Both the position numbers and the translations under genes were made by a program. Shown in pieces: positions 56,801-64,000 of a DNA stretch of 64,000 nt. How positions within the stretch are numbered: position 1 is the stretch's first letter; every line of letters begins with the position of its first letter. The notes beneath the pieces were generated by a model, which made no database searches, had not been told where the DNA came from, and saw only the letters and a program-made list of their open reading frames with translations. Source of the stretch: Oscarella lobularis (Eukaryota; Porifera; Homoscleromorpha; Homosclerophorida; Oscarellidae); assembly GCF_947507565.1 (NCBI RefSeq), contig NC_089179.1:2993747-3057746 (forward strand), read 5' to 3'.

Positions 56801-57906
56801 AGACGAAATGAGTGGAAATTTACGACACAAAAAATTGTCATAACCCTGTTAGATTCATTAACAAGAGCGCCGCGTTCTACAAGCCATTTCACTCCAAATA
56901 TGCTTCCACTCCAAGCGGCATTATGAAGAGGAGTCTCCTTGTCCTACCAGACACAAATATCCTTCTCATAGGTATCAAAAGAACTCATTTTGTACCGTTT
57001 CTTTAGTAGTATCGATGCTGCACTTTTCCCTTCTTTTATGGAGCAGATGATGAAAAACATCGTCAGCTTCGTCAAACGACGCAAATTCATTTGTGGCAGC
57101 CCAAAACTATTAGAAAGCCCTATGCCTTATGGATAGCCAGAGAGCAGAGCGAATCTCTTACTATGTCAAGAGGTGACAACTTGGCGCCATTCCTTTCCAG
57201 AACTATCATTTTCTCCACTGCGTCAATAGAGCTTGCACAGGCATACGAATAAGGAGTACGTCCATGCTGAACCAAAAATAAGAGTGCGCGCGTTGAAAAA
57301 AGTCCAGGTCATACTTTGTCTTCCACGTCAACATTGGCACCCAAATAAATAAGTTGAAGCACGCCATGATAATTTCCCCACTCGCATGCACAGTGAAGTG
57401 GCTTTGTTTCATTCCACTACAAACACCCAACAATTAATAACTAATGATCAATTTCATCAATTGATACCAGTGATTGGCCATTAACGTTATACTTTCGTTT
57501 CACGACTATTTCGAGATACCATACACATGCTTCCTTATTCGTCATAAACTGTCTTCCAGCCACATAGTGAAGGGCTCCCAAGCCAGTCCTGAACTTCATT
57601 AGGAAGCTTGTTACTAGACATCACCGGCAGCGATAAAGGAGTTCTCTATACCTGCTCACTTCGAAATCCTTTCTCAGCTAAGAGAAATCTCTCAACTTCG
57701 CTCCAGTTTCGGTCGTCGATCATCGATATCAAGATTTCGATCGCAGTTGTCGCTTCTGCCAGACTTGTCTCTTCTCCAAGACTTGTCTTTTCTGCCAGAG
57801 CAGCTTCGCCTTCTGGGTCTGCTGCAGCGTCTGCTGCAACAAGAGCAAGGGGTCTTATAGTTTCATCTACCGGTATGCTAATTTTTAGTCCCCGAACCCC
57901 GCCCAT
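53889..57906 (-). CDS. Ankyrin-ROC-COR-death domain protein
   Basis: Fifteen minus-strand exons: 57906-57652, 57593-57468, 57416-57315, 57266-57162, 57106-56996, 56943-56845, 56796-56701, 56637-56521, 56472-56368, 56318-56214, 56166-56101, 56042-55416, 55359-55165, 55097-54236, 54184-53889. Exon 1 gives an N-terminal helix (IEILISMIDDRNWSEVERFL); exons 2-11 about nine ankyrin repeats; exon 12 a ROC GTPase-like domain with P-loop GSDMAGKTT and WDFGAQW in place of the usual DxxGQ; exons 13-14 a COR-like region; exon 15 a death domain (SKWEAVSIFLGT, MFKVLELW, GIARSAIKSKY). This is the ankyrin-Roco-death layout related to the non-kinase part of DAPK1. Likely a cytosolic signalling scaffold. It is paralogous exon by exon to the gene at 1893-4189, which lacks ROC-COR. 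Confidence 0.85.
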
Positions 57907-58608
57907 ATTTATTTTCGTTCGTTGTCAAATGTAGTTCGTACTCAGAGTACGAACTACATTTGACAATCGCGACGAGTTGAACAGCGGTAAATTACTAAGA
58001 CGAGCTTGCTTCGGGAGAGTCTGTTTGCGAGATTTCCTTAACTTGCGCATTTTACTATCTACAGAGAGAATTTAGCAAGGAAACGGCAAACTACGCTGTT
58101 TGTCACTTTCGAATCGCTACAAGGCTGCCGAAGAGAGCCGCTACAAAAAGAATCACCACTTTCTAAACCATGTTGACATCCCGGATAAACCGGGAAAAGC
58201 TCACTTTTGCGAACGCTTCGGATTCTGGCATGTCGAGCAAGAAGAGTATGGCCCAAGACGCTGGAAAATCAGATGAGCCGACTAGAAAATGCCCTAAGCC
58301 TACGAGTCACCTGGCCAGAGAAAAGATCTCAGATTTCAGCTACATAGCGAGTTTTCGGACCTTTCCAACGTCAGCGACGTGCTTGCGGGACTCCAAATGA
58401 CCTATCAACGGTGCGTGTGAACCGACAGAATGCCAAACGGACGAAATACGGAACCGCGATCACTTCGAAGTGAAGGAAACGGCGGGAGGATAGTTTTACT
58501 AGAATCCGTGATAGTTTCCTGTTCCAAAGGCGATTTCGTATAGTGAGATCAAGGTAGAATGAGACCTTCTGACGAAATTACAATTTCTTATTTCTTATCG
58601 TTGATTTG
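57907..58608. other. Upstream region with SDR exon relic
   Basis: Near 57930-57975 an inverted pair (gtagttcgtactcagagtacgaactac) forms a hairpin. At 58060-58165 the minus strand resembles exon 1, intron and exon-2 start of the SDR gene (gattctttttgtagcggctc, then gattcgaaagtg, then ctaaattctctctg) but without its ATG. It is a relic of a duplicated SDR 5' end. Confidence 0.55.
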
Positions 58609-59460
58609 TCAAGAGTCGATTAGAGGAAACGTTTTGAATATTTGTAAATATCTATTTGTTTTAGACGTCGCTAAAACGGACGCAAACCAAAAGGTACGCA
58701 CAACGATTATTTTACGGTGACTAATACCATTTTTTAGGTCGCGCTGAAGAAAAATGATGGACGAAGACAAAAGGAGAGAAGAAAGGCCATGGGACACGCT
58801 AGATTTCCGGTAGAATGATTTTTGTACTGCGTGCTTCTGTGGAATAGAATATGAGCAAATTGAGCATGCAAGTAGCGTTGCCAAGGCGATTCCAGAATGG
58901 CTCTGTTTCCCAAAGAAAACCATACCAACCGTGAGAACTATTTTTCGTCCGATCTCTATCATTTCCCAGTACCAAAATCGATCTTTATAATTACTGCCGA
59001 GGAATTGAATGCTCTTTAGAAAATCATCTCCCAAAGATAGATCCTTGAACTTGCGCGGTGCGAGAGCCTCGCGTCTCTTGCGTTTCAGAGCCATAAAGAG
59101 GAGGAAAAGTAGAACGAATGCGTAAAGTATGAGGACCGTGCATGTAACCCACAAGGCAGTTGATGTGGAATAGATACACGGAACGCTGTAATCCGCCTTT
59201 AGAAGCCACCTGCAGCATTTGTCAGAGTCGCTCGCATTAGATTGTCGAAGACATATCTTAGTGCACGTCCATTTCTTATATGGTACTGTAGCCAGTATAG
59301 AAGTGGCCGTTGAGGGATAGTTGATAAATAGGATCCACCAACTGTTCCTCATGCAAGTCATTCTCAGTTCAGATACTTTTCTCTTGATAACTGCTTGTCC
59401 GCTTTTGAAAGGCACTAGAAAATACTTTTGCTTTGCTTTATAGTATCCCCATATGAGCAA
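58609..59460 (-). pseudogene. Polytopic membrane protein fragment
   Basis: 283 codons with two clear membrane segments: WVTCTVLILYAFVLLFLLFM, and an amphipathic/TM stretch after FWYWEMIEIGRKIVLTVGMV ending in a GIALATLLACSICSYS helix. The motif FWYWEMIEIGRK resembles the (F/Y)WWEVVELxRK segment I associate with large multi-pass membrane proteins of basal animals and protists. After IPQKHAVQKS the sequence looks out of frame, and the protein is short, so this is likely a truncated copy or an incomplete model. Function unknown. Confidence 0.45.
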
Positions 59461-60972
59461 GAATGAGTTGAATCGAGAATTTAAGCGTCAGCTGCGAAGA
59501 ACGAAAACGCGCCAAAATGGAATCCCTGGCCTATTTTTCTGATTTGTCGCCCGAAATCAAATGAGCGGCCAATAGTAAAGCATCGCTGCAAACGTACGCG
59601 AGATTTCAGCGATTATTCGCGAAATTAGGCTCTGTAGCTGCAGTGGGGTTTCAGTCTTTTAGGCCGATTATCTGCGAATCTGCGACATGCCAAAAAATAG
59701 CCCCAGACTCATATGAAAGTTAGGCTTTTTTCTCGCTAGATAACGTGGTATTTACATCTGATCTAGTCCCCCTAGATCTTATCAGAGCCAAAACATTTCG
59801 AAACACGCGTCTTTGAATTCTCATTGGCTAATGCCTATTGTTACTTCACTCGCGGCGAGCATGCTCAGTGAAAGTTATCCCTGCAGTATAGGGCTTATTC
59901 ATGTGACGTCAAGGATCACGTGACTCCAATTAGCCGCCATCTTGAGTGGTTCGACGAGCGACGTTGGTTCCGTAGACGTTACTAATAAATCAGGACAGTT
60001 TGGCCTCTGGATCCAGTGAGTAAGGATCATAGTTAGGGAGAACCGAGCTCACCAGAATGACGATGGATCTTTGAGCGCCTTTCTTTGATAGAGCTACTAC
60101 CGGTATACAACAGAGTACAGTGCACGCCACCATAAATTTCCAATTTTTCAGTCTCCTACCCCTTTACAAAAGGCCCTGCTAACGTAACTAAAATGTCATT
60201 AAATAGTTTAGGAGGTAATATAAATGTGATTGTGAAACTCTTCCGCCTAAAACGAAGAAGTTCTGCTATCAGCCAATCACGGACCAGTGTTCGTTCACAT
60301 AATGTTCGCGCAATTTTGGTAAAGGGGTTAAGTGATTGTTACGTCACAGTCATACTATTGTGATAAAAAAAATATTTCCATGTTGCTAGCCGTGCGCGCG
60401 TTAGGGTAGCATCGCTCTAATCGAAGCCAAATTCGAGACGAAATACTTTCGCCAAAAAGCATTTCTTCGTTAATGTCTATCAATGAGATTTTAAAATTGC
60501 CTTTCAGTGACCCCCTAAAATTTTGAAAAGAAAAATTTATGGTGTCGTTATGGAGAAAAATGCACAAAAGGAGCGTAGGTACGCAACCTAGAAACGGCCG
60601 TTTTTGCGAAAACCAGAAAATTTCGGAAACATTTCATTCAATGAAAAGTTTTGAAATTTTCTCCAGTACATCAGCAGCCCTAAGCGATTTTTACCGGATA
60701 CGCGAGAAGTCAGCAAAACGCGTTTTTGGGCGTGGCATCGCGAAAGTAATTTTTTCTCTAAACCGGCGGCTTCACTAGACCCGAAAGAACAAACGCTGTT
60801 AGGAGAAACAATCTCCTAAACTCATAGTAGCGCGAAAAGTGCGGCCGATGGCGAGACCTTCATTTCGCGAGAAAAAACGCGCGCTAGTTGCTAAGTGGAA
60901 ATTTTTCAATTGTTGGGCCAGCTAGCAGAGATTATCTCTGGTGCCAGCATGAAAGTGGAAAGGGTCGAGGCA
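59461..60972. other. Intergenic region without supported genes
   Basis: About 1.5 kb with short scattered frames on both strands. No domain, repeat unit or RNA gene recognised. Confidence 0.45.
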
Positions 60973-61233
60973 TCAACCGATCGCGCATGCTCGCACATTG
61001 TGACGCAACGAACAGCCCTCGCAGTTCTCGTCTTCGCTTGCTACGTTCGTTGCATTGCGAATCTTTCTCCGAATGTCTTCTACTGACGAATTGAGCACGT
61101 CCACTTCGGTGAGCATCTCGCGAATCGGGCCACGACGAAGAAACTTGTGACCCGCGCTCGATGCGATGTCCCTACCGCCTTTTTCTAGCTCTTCTGCTCT
61201 CAAGATTCGCGTACGAATTACTTTAGGAATCAT
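60973..61233 (-). CDS. Hypothetical small protein or terminal exon
   Basis: 86 codons, ATG to stop, rich in charged residues (RILRAEELEKGGRDIASSAG, VEDIRRKIRNATN) with two CxxC-like cysteines near the end (CEGC). Composition is protein-like with helical heptads. It diverges from the AAA-ATPase-like gene starting at 61256. No family recognised; it could be an upstream exon of something larger. Confidence 0.3.
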   Translation of the reverse strand: MIPKVIRTRILRAEELEKGGRDIASSAGHKFLRRGPIREMLTEVDVLNSSVEDIRRKIRNATNVASEDENCEGCSLRHNVRACAIG

Positions 61234-61255
61234 ACTAATCTATGGAACGTTCTAG

Positions 61256-63142
61256 GTGGAGAGAAACAGTGCGCCAGCGGCGAAGTCTTCGGCGAAGTCT
61301 CCGCTAAAGCGGCTGTTCGATCATTCATCGGCAGGTACGAAAAGTCTAAGTCATTCGTATCGAGTGTCTGAGGCGAATAATGCAGATACTTCTCCGAAGA
61401 GGAAATTCGTCACGTCGCAGGGTGCCTCGTTCAGCGCTCATCGATTGCCGGGCACGGCGTACGTCGACAAAACAGGCCTCGTAGCAAAACTCGTGTTGCG
61501 TGAAGGTGGATACTTCGTCCATCGTCCTCGCAAATTCGGAAAAAGCGTCTTGCTCGACACAATTCACACGTTTTTCAAAGGAAATAAGGAGGACTTCGAA
61601 GGACTGAAGATCTACGATGATCCTGCAGTGTCGTGGGACAGTTTTCCTGTCATTAGTTTATCCATGAACGAAGTGCGTGTGCCGGGGGAGGTCGATCAAT
61701 ATGATGCCAGATTGGCATCTATGGTTGGTGCACTACAAAGTGCATTGAACCTGTATTTAGACGTTTTTGTTTAGGTTCGCAAACACGCCAAAAAGCATCA
61801 CGATATTCGCCTTGAAGACTCGTCGGATTCAACACAGCTTTTTTCTGACTACATCGAAGACGTTTATTTGAAGTACAAAAAAGGCGTCGTAATTTTGATC
61901 GATGAATACGATGCGCCCCTTCTTTCTTGCCTCGACAACGAAAACCCGAAGCTTCTGAAAGGCATCGGGGGAGTTCTTTCATCCTTCTATTCTGTGCTCA
62001 AGTCCCGAGCTGCAAAAGGCCAGGTTCGATTTCGCTACGTCACGGGAATTACGAAGCTCGCGAGAGATAGCATGGGATCAACTCTCAATGATCTCGATTC
62101 AATAGACGACAAGAAGCGTTTTCCTGAAATGGCGACCCTGTGTGGATTCACCGAACAGGAAATCAAGACGGACTATGCGCAAGACTTGTCACGGCTAGCA
62201 GTATTGGAAGAAAAAACAGAGGTGGAATTTTTCGAAAAAATTGAGAATTTATACAGCGGTTACAATTGGCATTTATGTGGCAGCAGAGCGGCTCTCGTCT
62301 ACAATCCGTACGCTATCAATTGCGTGTTTCTCTCGGATGATTTGAAACCGTGCTGGGCAGACGAATTCCTGCCATCTTGGCTTAAGAAGTTCTTTCGTTC
62401 CTGTGACTTTTTCGACATAGCGAATATTCTCTCCGGAACCGTGCCGTGGAGTGGCCGTATAGGCGGCTTTGCGGATCTTTTTGATGTGCTTAATCCTAAT
62501 TCTGTACGACTAGTAATGTGGGAATGCGGTCTTCTCAATGTTTGCTTTGACGGCGAAGAAAGAGGGTATCTCGGAAGGTGCCGATATCCGAATCAAGAGG
62601 TTCGTTCTGTCGTTGAAAGAATGGTTCTTGATGACATGAAGAAGGTACCGGAAAAAGAAGAACGCAGAAAATTTCACGACGGCGCCCAGAGAATGATCGA
62701 GGCCTTACGATCAGACAATATTCAGTTATTCATGAATGAAATTGCTCATCTCATTGATATGATTCCTAACGTGGTATTTGGAGGAGGCGGGATTGATGTG
62801 AGGACGTACGAGTCTTTCTATCACACAGTGGTATACACAAGCCTGTACACTCTTCCGTCCGTCATTGACGATGTTGAATTTGAATCGGAGAAAACGGCAG
62901 CTGCCGGCAGAGGTAATTTCGTGGTCTATTCAAAGACAACAGCTTACATTACGGAACTCAAATTCGAGAAACCTCTTGATCAGGCGCTGCGTCAAATCGA
63001 GGAGAAAGGCTACTACCGTTTTCCCAGCTTGGATGGGCGGCACAGTAAGAAAAGAATCTTGGCTGTAGCAGTTCAGTTCAATTTTGATAAACATGCCAAG
63101 AAGATAACAGTGGATCATGATGTGAAGGAACTACGAGCTTGA
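61256..63142 (+). CDS. AAA-ATPase-like / PD-(D/E)XK nuclease family protein
   Basis: Exons 61256-61723 and 61775-63142, separated by a 51-nt intron, with a possible further 51-nt in-frame intron at 61335-61385. The first exon enters at the tctag acceptor, so the N terminus and ATG lie upstream and are not placed. N-terminal domain: YVDKTG, then Walker A-like RPRKFGKSVLLDTI, KGNKEDFEGLKIYDD, and Walker B VVILIDEYDAPL. C-terminal nuclease-like domain: FYHTVVYTSL, AAAGRGNFVV, AYITELKFEKPLDQALRQI and KGYYRF. This is the AAA-ATPase-like plus PDDEXK_9 layout common in bacteria and some microbial eukaryotes. The usual acidic residue after GR (GRxD) is Asn here, so nuclease activity is doubtful. The presence of spliceosomal introns argues that it is resident in this genome. 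Confidence 0.8.
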
Positions 63143-63217
63143 GATGACTTGTGTAGTTGTACAGTTATCTTCCTTCCCTCTGTTGTCTGTCTTTTGCATG
63201 TCTTCTGTTCTTTTTAG

Positions 63218-64000
63218 TTACTCACGCTACGATGTCTTTGTTTACGCAGTATCTCTAGATCCGTCGTTAGGATTTCGATACTCAAGCGGTCGGACGTCTA
63301 GCGTTGTTCTGACGGCAGAAGGCAGTAAGGCAATGTTGTACAAGTCTCAATGCATCATATTTAAATATTAAAAAATAGGACCAACTGGCGCTCCCCGGAA
63401 TATATCCGTGTTTGGACTTATTAGAGGAAAGGAGCTTTTAGTGACGTGGACGCAGTTGCTTTGTACCCTCATCAACGGCTTGTTGGAGAAGTATGTCATT
63501 TACTATCAAAAAGTGAGCGAATCAGCAGTGCCAGTTCAGTCTGTGAATGCATCTCCAAGTTCTACAGTATGACCGTTTATCAACTGCTATTTGTAATCTA
63601 ATTCGCTTCATAGAATTACACTTTATCAAACTTGGAGCCTCTTGGTGAATATTCAGTTTGGATGCGGGCTTTCACGAGAGTGGGAGGAGGGCCTCGTACT
63701 CCCATTGTCCGAGCACGGACAACTGAGAGAAGTATAGGACATCTCTTGAATGTTCTATACGCGGCTAACGAGGTGTACTTTTCAGTTTGCGAATGTTATT
63801 TGCCGGGTTCGGTGAGCGAAAACTGCAGCCTGACGACGGGCCAGTGTTTGTGCCGCGATGGCGTCCAAGGACAGAACTGTGACACGTGCATTCTAACAGG
63901 AAATTCATTTGCAAATGTATCCGAATGTCCCGGTACGAGTCCACGGTAACGACAACTAAATGTTTTCTTAAATTATTTTTGTTCGGTTTCAGCTCCCCAG
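63218..64000 (+). CDS. FN3 receptor kinase, third copy, 5'-truncated and running off the window
   Basis: Exons matching exons 6-10 of the two FN3 kinases: 63218-63324 (YDVFVYAVSLDPSLG), 63379-63566, 63614-63731, 63786-63932 (laminin-type EGF, CLCRDGVQGQNCDTC) and the start of the next at 63993. Homology begins abruptly in the preceding intron at about 63205, directly after the AAA-ATPase-like gene. The signal peptide and first FN3 modules are missing. It may be a truncated copy, or its 5' part may have been lost by insertion of the AAA gene segment. Confidence 0.7.

Noticed and set aside
1-64000. tRNA, rRNA or other structured RNA genes
   Set aside because: None recognised on either strand by eye; a tRNAscan/Infernal run would be decisive.

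Overview
This window looks like an early-branching animal, most plausibly a sponge with a compact genome. That is inferred from the gene content; no marker gene names the species. Coding exons are split by very small GT-AG introns (mostly 34-60 nt). The families are animal receptor and signalling families: immunoglobulin (Ig) superfamily receptors, fibronectin type III (FN3) receptor tyrosine kinases, a C-type lectin/EGF receptor kinase, ankyrin-ROC-COR-death proteins, F-type (fucolectin-like) lectins, a START protein and a retinol-dehydrogenase-like SDR.

Layout. 1.9-4.2 kb: ankyrin/death-domain gene (+). 4.5-12.7 kb and 19.1-27.3 kb: two direct copies of an Ig block, each holding a promoter-side repeat, an Ig-FN3 gene (+), a transmembrane Ig receptor (-) and a predicted GPI-anchored four-Ig protein (+). 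13.7-16.7 kb, between the copies: a C-type-lectin/EGF receptor kinase cut off before its catalytic loop. 16.8-20.2 kb: a large inverted repeat of the promoter-side repeat; its left arm carries a complete miniature LTR element with 66-bp LTRs and a 5-bp target-site duplication. 28.6-39.6 kb: two tandem FN3 receptor tyrosine kinases, with a third partial copy at 63.2-64.0 kb. 41 kb: a tiny secreted EGF-like protein. 45.4-50.7 kb: tandem F-type lectin genes and relics. 51-53.5 kb: SDR and START genes (-). 53.9-57.9 kb: ankyrin-ROC-COR-death gene (-). 58.6-59.5 kb: polytopic membrane-protein fragment (-). 61.2-63.1 kb: AAA-ATPase-like/PD-(D/E)XK gene of a mainly microbial family (+).

Taken together this is a fast-evolving accessory region of recognition molecules (Ig receptors, lectins), receptor kinases with phosphotyrosine docking tails and death-domain adaptors. 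Tandem duplication, inversion, exon loss and pseudogenisation are all visible. The most notable points are the duplicated three-gene Ig block, whose distal Ig domain and cytoplasmic tail diverge fastest; the ankyrin/death gene that still carries the first ~19 codons of a lost ROC-COR module; and the kinase tails, where a ~43-residue tyrosine-containing repeat differs in copy number between paralogs. Gene models are manual spliced readings; exon ends rest on GT-AG sites, phase matching and comparison between paralogs inside the window.
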